Assembly (NCBI RefSeq): GCF_029626155.1
Contig: NZ_JARUBL010000001.1
Span: 1,116,001-1,180,000 of the forward strand
Direction of reading: 5' to 3'
DNA: 64,000 nucleotides
DNA from: Solwaraspora sp. WMMD1047
Lineage (GTDB): Bacteria > Actinomycetota > Actinomycetes > Mycobacteriales > Micromonosporaceae
Both the position numbers and the translations under genes were made by a program. A model generated the notes under the pieces. That model did no database searches and was not told the origin of the DNA. It saw only the letters and a list, made by a program, of their open reading frames with translations. Below are positions 8,932-16,953 of this stretch, piece after piece; position 1 is the stretch's first letter; each line of letters begins with the position of its first letter.

Positions 8932-9028
8932 GCCCGCCCTCCATCGCGCCGTCGGCGACTGCCGATAGCCAGCAGGGGGCCTGCCTTCGACGCTACGGCA
9001 GCGCCGGCCGTTGCGCGGACGGGGTTGT

Positions 9029-9095
9029 CATGATCGTGGCGCGACCAGCCGTTGAAACACCGCGGTGTTCGACGGCCCAGCGCGTCACGATCATG
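9029..9095. repeat. 67-bp imperfect palindrome between divergent genes
   Basis: CATGATCGTG at 9029-9038 is inverted at 9086-9095. The repeat continues inward across about 33 bases per arm with a handful of mismatches and a one-base offset near the centre; the central part is ACACCGCGGTGT. It lies in the 258-base gap between the YibE/F gene and the two-component kinase gene. The size and symmetry resemble dispersed extragenic palindromes (REP or small MITE) rather than a repressor site. Nothing else is evident in the gap. Confidence 0.6.
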
Positions 9096-9189
9096 AGCGA
9101 GGTTTGGTGGCGGGGTGGGGGTAGGTGCAGGTGGGGCCGGTGGTTGTCGTCAGTGCGCTGGTCGGGCCGGGTCGGCGAGACTTCAGGGC

Positions 9190-11160
9190 ATGACGAGAGG
9201 CGTGGTCGGGCGGCATCTGGTCGCCGTCGCCCGGGCGGTGGCGCTGGTCGGGCTCGCGGTCGGCTCGGCGCTCTCCCTCGCGCTGCACGCGCTGCTGTTC
9301 CTGCCCGGATTCGGGCTCGGGATGGTGTTCCTGCTGCCGGACCCGATCGAGGCGGCCCGACCACTGCCGAACCTGGCCCGCCGGCTCGCCGCCCGGTGGT
9401 CCGGGGTGGTCGTCGGCCGGCCCTACCGGCCCCGGCCGGCCCCGCCGCGCCCCGGACCGGACGGCCGCTACCAGCACGGCAACCAGCTCTACCGGCGGCC
9501 GGGGGCGCCCGCCCTGCTGGCCCGGCTGGACTGGGTGCTGGGCGACATCGCCACCCACCGCGACCTGGCCTGGCTGCTGCTCAACCCGGTGATCGGCGGG
9601 CTCCTCGCCGGCTCCGCGCCGGCCCTGATCGTCGCCGGTGCCTGGCTGACGGTCAGCCGCGCCGGGCAGGACTGGTGGGCGGTGCCGACGGGGGCGGCCG
9701 GCGTGCTGGCCGGGTTCGCCGCGGCCCCGGCGCTGGTCCGGCTGCACGGCCGCTGGACCCGCCTGCTGCTGCGGGCACCGGTGGACCGGGCCGGGATGAC
9801 CGGACTCAAGAATTGGCTGGCCGGCCGGCTGCTGGCCATGCTGCGACTGCTCTGCCTGCTCGGGCTCACCCTGGTCGCGGTGCCGATGGCGGTGCTGACC
9901 GTGATCGGGATCGGACTGGGGTACGGCCTCGGTCTCGTCGTCGTGCTTCCGCCGCTGATCGAACACTTCCGCTGGCTGGCGAACCTGCGCCGGCAGCTCG
10001 CCGGGGCCTGGTCCGGCGTTGACGTGCCGGCGCCGTACCTGCCCCGGCCGGAGCTGCCCGAGCCCCGCCCGGACGGGCTCTACCAGGTCGGCCGGCACCT
10101 GTACCGGACCCCGAGGTGGACCCGCTACAACCAGCGGCTGCGCTGGCTCACCCGCGACCCGGCGACCTGGCGGGAGACCCTCTGGCTGGTGACCGACCCG
10201 CTGGTCGGCGGGCTGCTGCTGCTCATCCCGCCGGTCCTGACCTGGTACGGCTACTGGGGGCTGGTGCTGCCCCGGCTGTGGCAGCTGCTCGGCGCCCGCG
10301 AGGCGACCGGCTGGCGGGTGGCGCTCACCGGGGTCGACGCGCCCGCCCTGCCGGTCGGCTGGGCCGTCCCGGTCGGGCTGGGGCTGGTCGTCGGAGGGTT
10401 CGCGATGATGGCGGTCGGCCTGGCGCTGGCACCCGCCGTGCTGCGCTGGCACGGCCGGTGGACCCGGGTACTGCTCGCCCCGACCGAGCGGGCCCGGCTC
10501 GCCCAGCGGGTCCGGCAGCTCGCCGAGAGCCGGGCGGACGCCACCGAGGCACAGGCCAACGAGCTGCGCCGGATCGAGCGGGACCTGCACGACGGCGCGC
10601 AGGCCCGGCTGGTGGCACTCGGGCTCACCCTGGGCACCATCGAGCAGCTGCTCGACCGCGACCCGGCCGCCGCCCGGGAGCTGTTGGCGCAGGCCCGGGA
10701 CGGCTCGGTCCGCGCCCTGGCCGAGCTGCGCGACCTGGTCCGGGGCATCCACCCACCGGTGCTGGCCGAGCGGGGCCTCGGCGACGCGGTACGGGCGCTG
10801 GCGCTGGACCTGCCGGTGCCGGTCGACGTCGCCGCCGACCTGCCCGGCCGGCTCCCCGAACCGATCGAGACGGCGGCCTGGTTCGGGGTCAGCGAACTGC
10901 TCGCCAACGCCGTGAAGCACGCCCGGGCCAACCGGATATCGGTCGATCTGCGGCACACCGGCGGCCGGCTGCGGATCACCGTACGCGATGACGGCCGGGG
11001 TGGCGCGGACCCGGCGGCCGGCAGCGGCCTGCGCGGGGTGCGACGCCGGCTCGGTACATTCGACGGCACCGTGCTGGTGGCCAGCCCGGCCGGCGGCCCC
11101 ACCAGCGTGACCCTGGAGATCCCATGCGCGTCGTCCTCGCCGAAGACCTCTACCTGCTGA
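9190..11160 (+). CDS. Sensor histidine kinase with duplicated membrane sensor module
   Basis: This 656-residue kinase is the partner of the regulator at 11124. The first 430 residues hold two copies of a putative-sensor unit: a membrane pair, then a cytosolic motif (RPGPDGRYQHGNQLYRRPG in copy 1, RPDGLYQVGRHLYRTPRW in copy 2), a Trp-rich helix and a second membrane pair. A NarL/DegS-type kinase core follows: HisKA_3 with phospho-His467 in ERDLHDGAQARL, N-box ELLANAVKHA, and DDGRGG and GLRGVRRRL of the ATPase domain. The start at 9190 is favoured because a membrane segment begins at about residue 12. The last 37 bases overlap the regulator gene, so translation is probably coupled. The ligand is unknown. 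Confidence 0.9.
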   Translation: MTRGVVGRHLVAVARAVALVGLAVGSALSLALHALLFLPGFGLGMVFLLPDPIEAARPLPNLARRLAARWSGVVVGRPYRPRPAPPRPGPDGRYQHGNQLYRRPGAPALLARLDWVLGDIATHRDLAWLLLNPVIGGLLAGSAPALIVAGAWLTVSRAGQDWWAVPTGAAGVLAGFAAAPALVRLHGRWTRLLLRAPVDRAGMTGLKNWLAGRLLAMLRLLCLLGLTLVAVPMAVLTVIGIGLGYGLGLVVVLPPLIEHFRWLANLRRQLAGAWSGVDVPAPYLPRPELPEPRPDGLYQVGRHLYRTPRWTRYNQRLRWLTRDPATWRETLWLVTDPLVGGLLLLIPPVLTWYGYWGLVLPRLWQLLGAREATGWRVALTGVDAPALPVGWAVPVGLGLVVGGFAMMAVGLALAPAVLRWHGRWTRVLLAPTERARLAQRVRQLAESRADATEAQANELRRIERDLHDGAQARLVALGLTLGTIEQLLDRDPAAARELLAQARDGSVRALAELRDLVRGIHPPVLAERGLGDAVRALALDLPVPVDVAADLPGRLPEPIETAAWFGVSELLANAVKHARANRISVDLRHTGGRLRITVRDDGRGGADPAAGSGLRGVRRRLGTFDGTVLVASPAGGPTSVTLEIPCASSSPKTSTC

Positions 11161-11771
11161 GGGACGGGCTGGCCCGGCTGTTGACCGCGCACGGCTTCGA
11201 CGTGGTGGCGGCCGTGGCGACCGGGCCGGAGCTGCGCGAGGCGCTGACCGGGCTGCGGCCGGACGTGGCGGTGGTCGACGTGCGGCTGCCGCCCACCCAG
11301 ACCGATGAGGGCCTGCAGGCGGCGCTGGCGGCCCGCCGGGAGCTGCCCGGCCTGCCGGTGCTGGTGCTCTCCCAGCATGTCGAGCAGCTCTACGCCCGGG
11401 AGCTGCTGGCCGACGGCACCGGCGGGATCGGCTACCTGCTCAAGGACCGGGTCTTCAACGGCGACCAGTTCATCGACGCGGTCCGGCGGGTGGCGGCCGG
11501 CGGGACCGCGATGGACCCGGAGGTGATCGCCCGGCTGCTGGCCCGGCCGGGCCGGGGCGAACCGCTCGGCCGGCTCACCCCGCGCGAACGGGAGGTGCTG
11601 GAGCTGATGGCCGAGGGGCGGTCCAACAGCGCGATCGGGCAGCGGCTCTTCCTCAGCGAGAGCGCGGTGGGCAAGCACACCGCGAGCATCTTCACCAAGC
11701 TGGAGCTGGCGCCGTCGGACGACGACAACCGGCGGGTGCTGGCGGTGCTGGCGTACCTGGACGGCCGCTGA
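11124..11771 (+). CDS. NarL/LuxR-type response regulator
   Basis: This 215-residue regulator has a receiver domain (acidic pocket AED at 6-8, phospho-acceptor Asp52 in VAVVDVRLP, conserved Lys in YLLKD) and a C-terminal LuxR-type helix-turn-helix. In the latter, LTPREREVLELMAEGRSN and the recognition helix SESAVGKHTASI are visible at about 150-190. The linker insert GTGGIG before YLLKD is typical of regulators paired with HisKA_3 kinases. The ATG lies inside the end of the kinase gene. Target genes are not indicated by the sequence. Confidence 0.92.
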   Translation: MRVVLAEDLYLLRDGLARLLTAHGFDVVAAVATGPELREALTGLRPDVAVVDVRLPPTQTDEGLQAALAARRELPGLPVLVLSQHVEQLYARELLADGTGGIGYLLKDRVFNGDQFIDAVRRVAAGGTAMDPEVIARLLARPGRGEPLGRLTPREREVLELMAEGRSNSAIGQRLFLSESAVGKHTASIFTKLELAPSDDDNRRVLAVLAYLDGR

Positions 11772-11782
11772 CGCGGGTCAGC
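11767..11782. terminator. Short inverted repeat at convergent stop codons
   Basis: GCTGAC (11767-11772) and GTCAGC (11777-11782) form 6-base arms with a 4-base loop. The stop codon of the response regulator and that of the DUF2795 gene sit symmetrically in the arms. Confidence 0.35.
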
Positions 11783-11975
11783 CGAGGCCGCCGAGGGCCT
11801 CGCCGACGGCGGCCGGCGAATCGAACCGCTCCACCGGCAGCGAACGCAGCGACTGCAGGGTTTCGGTGCTGGCGCCGAGCTCCTGCGCCCGCCGGATCAG
11901 ATCCTCCTTGGAAACCGGGTAGTCGAGCCCGTTCAGGGCCTCCCACGACGGAATCGGGTCAACGGTCATGGTCAT
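11778..11975 (-). CDS. DUF2795 domain small protein
   Basis: This 65-residue protein carries the DUF2795 pattern: a YPVSKEDLIRRAQELGAS helix, a Leu-rich second helix (TETLQSLRSLP) and the closing FDSPAAVGEALG. Such small proteins are common in actinobacteria and are thought to be DNA- or protein-binding helical domains, with no proven role. Two in-frame ATGs (11975 and 11969) are possible starts. It faces the response regulator and is divergent from the esterase-like gene. Confidence 0.8.
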   Translation of the reverse strand: MTMTVDPIPSWEALNGLDYPVSKEDLIRRAQELGASTETLQSLRSLPVERFDSPAAVGEALGGLG

Positions 11976-12052
11976 TCCGTACCCGGGATCCAAAGCCGGC
12001 ACACCGCCGGCCGCCCGGCGTTTGTGTGCGCGGCGGCCGGGTAGCCGCGGAC

Positions 12053-13327
12053 ATGCTGGTTCACCGGTTCGGCGGTCCGGGCGACTTCGATCCGCTGCTG
12101 GAGCGCGTCGCGGACGCCCGGGTGGTGCTGCTCGGCGAGGCCAGTCACGGCAGCTACGACTACTACCGGCTGCGTGAGCAGCTGACCCGGCGGTTGATCG
12201 CCGAGTGCGGGTTCTCGTTCGTCGCGGTCGAGGGGGACTGGCCGGACTGTGAACGGGTGAACCGGTCGGTGACCCTCGCGCCGGGTGGCGACCCGGACCC
12301 GCAGGTGGCGCTCGAGCGGTTCGAGCGGTGGCCGACCTGGATGTGGTCCAACGCCGAGGTGTCCCGGTTCTGTCAGTGGCTGCGGGCCTGGAACTCCGAG
12401 CGGCCGGAGCCGGGTCGGGTCGGCTTCCACGGCCTGGACATCTACAGCCTCTGGGAGTCGATGCAGGCGATCTTCGACTACCTCGGCGAGGAGGACCCGG
12501 GTTCGCTGGAGGCCGCCCAGGAGGCATACCGCTGCTTCGAGCCGTACGGCCGGCAGGTCGAGGAGTACGGCATCGCCAGTCGGTTCGTCTCGGCCCGCTG
12601 CGAGGACGAGGTGGTGACGTTGCTGGCCCGCACCCGCGAGCGGGCCGCGGCCGCCGGGTCCGGCGGGGCCGACGCGTCCGACCGCTTCGCGGCCTGGCAG
12701 AACGCGGAGGTGATCGCCCGGGCCGAGCGGTACTACCGGGCGATGGTCGGTGGCGGACCGGAGTCCTGGAACATCCGGGACACCCACATGACCGACACCC
12801 TGGACCGGCTGCTCGACCGGTACGGCCCGCTGTCCCGCGGCGTGGTCTGGGCGCACAACACCCACGTCGGCGACGCCCGGGCCACCGACATGGCCGGCGC
12901 CGGGCTGGTCAACATCGGCCAACTGGCCCGCGAGCGGTACGGCGCCGACGGAGCGGTGCTGGTGGGCTTCGGCAGCTACCAGGGGCGGGTGGTCGCCGCG
13001 CCGAGGTGGGGGGCGCCGGCCGAGGTGATGACCGTGCCACCGGCCCGGCCGGGCACGCTCGAAGATCGGCTGCACACGATGCTGCCGGAGCGGGCGGTGC
13101 TGATCCTGTCGCACGGCGACCGCCCGGACTGGTTCACCGCCGAGGCGGACCACCGGGCCATCGGGGTGGTGTACGACCCGTCGTTCGAGCAGTGGGGCAA
13201 CTACGTCCCGACCCGCTTCGGGGAGCGCTACGACGCCTTCGTGTGGTGTGACCGGACCAGCGCGCTGCATCCGCTGCCGGCCGATGTCACGCCGGGCGAG
13301 ATGGAGACCTACCCGGCGGGCGTCTGA
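12053..13327 (+). CDS. Erythromycin-esterase-like hydrolase
   Basis: This 424-residue protein belongs to the EreA/EreB-like superfamily, whose best-known members open the macrolide lactone ring. The family motifs are present: VLLGEASHGSYDYYRLREQL (conserved Glu and His near the start), FVAVEGDWPDCE (second Glu), a VGFHGLDIYSLWESM helix and the VVWAHNTHVGDAR motif with two His. Most chromosomal actinobacterial members are of unknown substrate, and macrolide resistance should not be assumed. No signal peptide is present. The ATG at 12053 is preferred to the GTG at 12026. It is a single-gene unit. Confidence 0.85.
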   Translation: MLVHRFGGPGDFDPLLERVADARVVLLGEASHGSYDYYRLREQLTRRLIAECGFSFVAVEGDWPDCERVNRSVTLAPGGDPDPQVALERFERWPTWMWSNAEVSRFCQWLRAWNSERPEPGRVGFHGLDIYSLWESMQAIFDYLGEEDPGSLEAAQEAYRCFEPYGRQVEEYGIASRFVSARCEDEVVTLLARTRERAAAAGSGGADASDRFAAWQNAEVIARAERYYRAMVGGGPESWNIRDTHMTDTLDRLLDRYGPLSRGVVWAHNTHVGDARATDMAGAGLVNIGQLARERYGADGAVLVGFGSYQGRVVAAPRWGAPAEVMTVPPARPGTLEDRLHTMLPERAVLILSHGDRPDWFTAEADHRAIGVVYDPSFEQWGNYVPTRFGERYDAFVWCDRTSALHPLPADVTPGEMETYPAGV

Positions 13328-13480
13328 TCTCGCGGCTGACCGGGGCGGATCCGGAAATTCGGTCACTGTCTCGTTGCCGTCCGGGACGGTTCGCCACCGC
13401 CGCTCGGGGTACTTGAGGGGGTACCAAGACAGTCGAGCGGACGAACCCGGTCGTCCGACCGGGGCTGCGGAAGGGGCGTA

Positions 13481-13942
13481 ATGGTGCAGGGTCCCACGCC
13501 TGGCGTACCGGATCCCACCCGCGGCGCGGCGCCTCGGGTCGCCGAGGACCAGCGCTGCCTGCTGGAGACCCGCTTCGCCGAGGGTGAGGTCACCGGCCTG
13601 CGGCGTCAGGTCGGCGAGCACGCCGCGGCGGCCGGACTGGACGCCGGGCCGGCCGACGACTTCGTGCTCGCCGTCAACGAGGCGATGAGCAACGCCGTCC
13701 GGCACGGCGGCGGTGGTGGCGTGATGCGGGTGTGGCGCAACGGGGAGCTGATCGCGGAGATCAGCGACGAGGGCCCCGGGTTCGACGTCGAGGCGCGGAC
13801 CTCCTGGGCCGTCCCGCCCCGCCCGTCGCCGACCGGCGGCCTCGGTCTCTGGCTGGCGAGCCAGGTCTGCGACACGATGTCGATCGAGAGCGGCCCGGAC
13901 GGCACCGTGGTCCGGGTGAGCGCCCGGCTGCCCGGCCGGTAG
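13481..13942 (+). CDS. RsbW-type anti-sigma factor kinase-like ATP-binding protein
   Basis: This 153-residue protein is of the HATPase_c_2 (RsbW/SpoIIAB-like) group. The N-box is FVLAVNEAMSNAVRHGGGGG (about 61-80), the G1 box is ISDEGPGFD and the G2 box is GGLGLWLASQVCD. Members bind ATP and either sequester alternative sigma factors or phosphorylate anti-anti-sigma factors. No partner STAS-domain or sigma-B-type gene is adjacent; the only sigma factor in the window is 21 kb away. The N-terminal 20 residues are Pro-rich and probably disordered. GGAAGGGG precedes the ATG. Confidence 0.88.
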   Translation: MVQGPTPGVPDPTRGAAPRVAEDQRCLLETRFAEGEVTGLRRQVGEHAAAAGLDAGPADDFVLAVNEAMSNAVRHGGGGGVMRVWRNGELIAEISDEGPGFDVEARTSWAVPPRPSPTGGLGLWLASQVCDTMSIESGPDGTVVRVSARLPGR

Positions 13943-14213
13943 CTCCTGGAGCGTCACGACGGCTGGAAGTACTCTCCAGTTCCACTGGTAGTACACCTCG
14001 CGGTCATCGGTGCCGGGAACCGTGTGACGCAGGTTGAGGGTGCCGCCCCATTTCGAACCCCATCCCCAGCCGATGATCTCCCCCGCCGGGGGCGGCAGGG
14101 CGTCGATCGCCTCGTGCAGCACCCCGTCGTCGACCCAGCTCCACGAAGACCGCCCCGCGCGGGCCGACCCAGCCGAGCGCCACCAGCCGGCCGCCGTCCC
14201 GGCGTACCACCCG
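13940..14213 (-). pseudogene. Frameshifted remnant of a small hypothetical gene
   Basis: On the minus strand, two overlapping frames each show protein-like sequence with strong GC3. The first reads GGRLVALGWVGPRGAVFVEL (from about 14210) and the second reads VDDGVLHEAIDALPPPAGE, then IIGWGWGSKWGGTLNLRHTV and EVYYQWNWRVLPAVVTLQEL. They join cleanly at a CTGGG run near 14155 if one G is removed. There may be a second shift at the 5' end, where a third frame reads VLIGWY. No stop-bounded intact ORF covers both parts. The remnant ends against the stop of the RsbW-like gene. I do not know the family. A sequencing or assembly error at the G run is an alternative explanation. Confidence 0.5.
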
Positions 14214-14214
14214 A

Positions 14215-15240
14215 TCAGGACCGGTCCGGTGCCGGCGCCGGCCGGTCGGCCCGCCGGGCGCGCCCGGTCCGCACGGCCCGGCCGGCGGCCAGCAGCAGCA
14301 GGACCGCGGCGGCGGCGAAGACCGCGTTGCCGATCAGGTCGGTGCGGCCGGTCGAGCCGAGCATCGGCGGGATGGTGAACGAGAACCAGCAGTAGGTGAG
14401 CACCGCCCCGGCGGCCAGCGCCAGCCGGTGCCGGGCGTCCCACCCCGGCCGGCGGGCCCAGCGCAGCACCACCACCGCGAGCACCAGCACGAGCGCGATC
14501 CCGAGGGCGACTCCGTTGCGGTCCTCCGGAATCCGCCAGAACAGGCTGCCGGCGAGGAACGCGACCCCGCCGACCAGCCACGGGTCGGGCGCCGGCCGGC
14601 CGGTCGCCGGTCGCTGCCGGGACCGGCGGACGAGGAACGCGACCACGATCAGCAGCAGGATCAGCCCGGCGGTGCCGAGCAGTTGCCGGCGCTCGGGTAG
14701 GAAGTCCTCGGTCACCTGGTGGTCGTAGAAGATGAAGCCGCTGCCGGCCACGAAGACCAGCGCGGTGACCGCGAGCCCGAACCGGCCCAGCCACGGGGTG
14801 GTCCGGTGGGCCGGGGTGAAGCTCTCGACCAGTGCGATCGGCACGGCGATGCTCCAGACCGTGTGTCCGATGAGGAAGAGCAGCGCGTAGTAGGCACTGA
14901 CGCCGAGCTGCGGGACGTGCGCGGTGGTCTGGAAGTCGTACCCGAGGTAGGAGGGGTTGAACAGGGACTGGTCGAGCAGGCCGGCCTCCAGCAGGCCGTA
15001 CGCCAGCGCCAGCAGGAACATGGTCGGCCAGCCGCGGCCGGCCCGCCGGGTGACCTCCCGGATCAGCAGCGCGCCGCCGCCGTACATCGGGGCCAGCACC
15101 AGCAGCCCGGCGAGCTGGTCGATCGCGATGTTGCCGAGCAGGTACTCCGCGACCAGCGGCGCGAGCAGGAACAGCCCGAGCGCCGGGGTGACGCGTCGCC
15201 GCGGTCGGCTCGGGCCGGGCGGCGGGTTCTGCCGTGTCAT
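14215..15240 (-). CDS. Integral membrane protein of unknown function
   Basis: This 341-residue protein has about ten predicted membrane segments and a basic, Pro-rich start (MTRQNPPPGPSRPRRR). No transporter or enzyme signature was recognised. Short conserved-looking motifs include LLIREVTRRAGRGWPTM and an aromatic loop, DQSLFNPSYLGYDFQTT (about 99-115). Its stop overlaps the 5' edge of the frameshifted remnant, which suggests the two once formed an operon. It is separated from the esterase gene upstream by a strong hairpin. Confidence 0.7.
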   Translation of the reverse strand: MTRQNPPPGPSRPRRRVTPALGLFLLAPLVAEYLLGNIAIDQLAGLLVLAPMYGGGALLIREVTRRAGRGWPTMFLLALAYGLLEAGLLDQSLFNPSYLGYDFQTTAHVPQLGVSAYYALLFLIGHTVWSIAVPIALVESFTPAHRTTPWLGRFGLAVTALVFVAGSGFIFYDHQVTEDFLPERRQLLGTAGLILLLIVVAFLVRRSRQRPATGRPAPDPWLVGGVAFLAGSLFWRIPEDRNGVALGIALVLVLAVVVLRWARRPGWDARHRLALAAGAVLTYCWFSFTIPPMLGSTGRTDLIGNAVFAAAAVLLLLAAGRAVRTGRARRADRPAPAPDRS

Positions 15241-15338
15241 GGCGGTGACGCTACGGGCGGCGGTTGGCGTGCGCAGCGGGCATGCGGCTCGACCGGGTAG
15301 ACCAAAGTCGGCGGTGTCGTCGGGGTCGTTCCGCCGGG

Positions 15339-15369
15339 CCCGGGCCCCGCCGCGAGGGCGGGGCCCGGG
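15339..15369 (-). terminator. Strong intrinsic terminator hairpin after the CE1 esterase gene
   Basis: Perfect 13-base arms CCCGGGCCCCGCC (15339-15351) and GGCGGGGCCCGGG (15357-15369) enclose a 5-base loop. It lies 22 bases beyond the esterase stop and well before the next gene on the same strand. Confidence 0.7.
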
Positions 15370-15391
15370 TGTCCGGTCTGGGCGACCGGGT

Positions 15392-16753
15392 TCAGGCGAC
15401 GGTGCAGGCGGCGCCGTTGAGGGTGAAGGAGGACGGCCGGCCGGAGTTGCCGGTGTGGGTGGCCTGGAAGCCGATGTTCGTCGAGGCGTTCGGGGCGATG
15501 GTGCCGTTGTAGCTGGCGTTGCGGGCGGTGACCTGGCCGCTGTTCGGCGAGTACGAGGCGTTCCAGCCCGACGTGATGGTCTGTCCGGCCGGCAGGCTGA
15601 AGGCCAGCGTCCAGCCGTTGACCGCCGTGGTGCCGGTGTTGGTGATGGTGACGGACGCGGTCAGGCCGGTGTTCCAGGCGTTGACGGTGTAGCCGACCCG
15701 GCACCCGGCCCCGACCGGCGGCGTGGGAGTCGGTGTGGGGGTCGGCGTGGGGCTGACGGTGGGCGTCGGGCCGGGGGTGGTCGGCGACGGGGACGGACCG
15801 GTCGGGGTGGTGCTCGGCGTCGGGCCGCTGTTCATGCCGAAGAACGCGATGGCCAGCGCCGCCATCCCGCCGCCGGGCAGGTTGTGCCCGACGCCCTGCA
15901 GGCTGATCGCCTCGACCGGCGCGGTGGCGCCGCTGTTGCCGTACCGGGTCCGGGTCCAGCCCGACTGCGGAGTGTCGGTGGAGGTGGGGGTCTGGCTGAG
16001 CCCGTGCACGTTCGTCCACTGCTTGATCTGCTCGTTGAAGTTCGGGTAGCGCAGGATGTCGTCGTTGGTGCCGTGCCAGATCTGCATCCGGGGTCGGGCG
16101 CCGGTGTAGCCGGGGTAGGCCCCGCGCACCAGGTTGCCCCACTCCTGCGGGGTGCGGCTGAGCTGGCCGTTGGCGCAGGCGCTGTTCCAGGCGGAGCCGT
16201 CGGTGGTGGCGAAGCAGGCGAACGGTACGCCCGAGAAGGCCGCGCCGGCCTTGAAGACGTCGGGGTAGTTGCCGAGCATGACGTTCGTCATCATCGCGCC
16301 GGAGGAGGCACCGGTGACGTAGACCCGGTTCGGGTCGCCGTTGTTGCGCTGCAGGACGTACCGGACCATCGAGATCAGCCCGACCGGGTCGCTGCCGCCG
16401 TCGCGGCGCAGGGCCTGCGGCGAGGAGACGTCGAAGCAGGAGCCGGACCGGGTGGCGGACGGGTAGATGACGATGAAGCCGTGCCGGTCGGCCAGCGAGG
16501 CGAACTCGGTGCCCGAGTAGAAGGCCGGGCCGGAGCCGGTGCAGTAGTGGATCGCCAGCACGACCGCCGGCCGGGGTGCCACGTTGTCCGGGACGTAGAG
16601 GTGCATCCGGAGATTGCTCGGGTTGGTGCCGAAGCCGGTCACCTCGGTCAGGGTGGCCGCCGACGCGGGCGGCGGGGTGGCCACCAGCAGCCAGGCGGCC
16701 GCCACCATCGCGGCCGCCGCCACGCCGCCGAGCGCCCTGTTCATCACTCTCAT
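15392..16753 (-). CDS. Secreted CE1/PHB-depolymerase-like esterase with CBM2
   Basis: This 453-residue exported esterase has a signal peptide at 1-32 (to PPASAA) and a CE1-type alpha/beta-hydrolase at about 35-310. A Pro-Thr-Ser linker (about 311-348, a PTPTPTP run) leads to a C-terminal family 2 carbohydrate-binding module (about 349-453, CRVGYTVNAWNTG to LNGAACTVA, with paired Cys). The nucleophile is Ser150 in VTGASSGAMM; the Asp is in WHGTNDDILR and the His in LQGVGHNLPGGG. Enzymes of this type act as acetylxylan or feruloyl esterases, while similar folds degrade poly-hydroxybutyrate. The CBM2 favours a plant-polysaccharide substrate. It lies directly downstream of a LacI regulator on the same strand, with a palindromic candidate operator between them. 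Confidence 0.88.
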   Translation of the reverse strand: MRVMNRALGGVAAAAMVAAAWLLVATPPPASAATLTEVTGFGTNPSNLRMHLYVPDNVAPRPAVVLAIHYCTGSGPAFYSGTEFASLADRHGFIVIYPSATRSGSCFDVSSPQALRRDGGSDPVGLISMVRYVLQRNNGDPNRVYVTGASSGAMMTNVMLGNYPDVFKAGAAFSGVPFACFATTDGSAWNSACANGQLSRTPQEWGNLVRGAYPGYTGARPRMQIWHGTNDDILRYPNFNEQIKQWTNVHGLSQTPTSTDTPQSGWTRTRYGNSGATAPVEAISLQGVGHNLPGGGMAALAIAFFGMNSGPTPSTTPTGPSPSPTTPGPTPTVSPTPTPTPTPTPPVGAGCRVGYTVNAWNTGLTASVTITNTGTTAVNGWTLAFSLPAGQTITSGWNASYSPNSGQVTARNASYNGTIAPNASTNIGFQATHTGNSGRPSSFTLNGAACTVA

Positions 16754-16834
16754 TTCTTCTCGACCTTCCGTTTCGTGTCATCCGGAAACTGGCCGGTCGG
16801 CGGCGCCCGGAGCCCTCGACCGGTCGCCGACTCC

Positions 16835-16870
16835 CTGAAATATTCAAAAGTGTCTATCGAAATGTTTCAG
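16835..16870 (-). promoter_or_regulatory. Inverted repeat, candidate operator of the CE1 esterase gene
   Basis: CTGAAATATT (16835-16844) and AATGTTTCAG (16861-16870) are inverted 10-base arms with one mismatch, around an AT-rich 16-base centre. The site lies 80-115 bases upstream of the esterase start and just downstream of the LacI regulator gene. LacI-family repressors bind such palindromes, so local control by that regulator is a reasonable inference. Confidence 0.45.
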
Positions 16871-16953
16871 GACACAACCCGGAACCGCTCAGGTGCGGCG
16901 AGCGGTTGGTCGGCCGCGGTCAGCGGCCCTTGCAAGGCGGAACTCGCAGCGGG

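Noticed and set aside
12053-13327. Macrolide resistance gene
   Set aside because: Only the superfamily is supported. Chromosomal members are widespread in actinobacteria and no resistance context is present.
11972-14794. A 940-residue open frame on the minus strand
   Set aside because: Most of it is antisense to the esterase-like and RsbW-like genes and reads as low-complexity Arg/Pro/Gly/His sequence, an effect of high GC. Only the piece at about 13940-14160 looks like real protein and is reported as a remnant.
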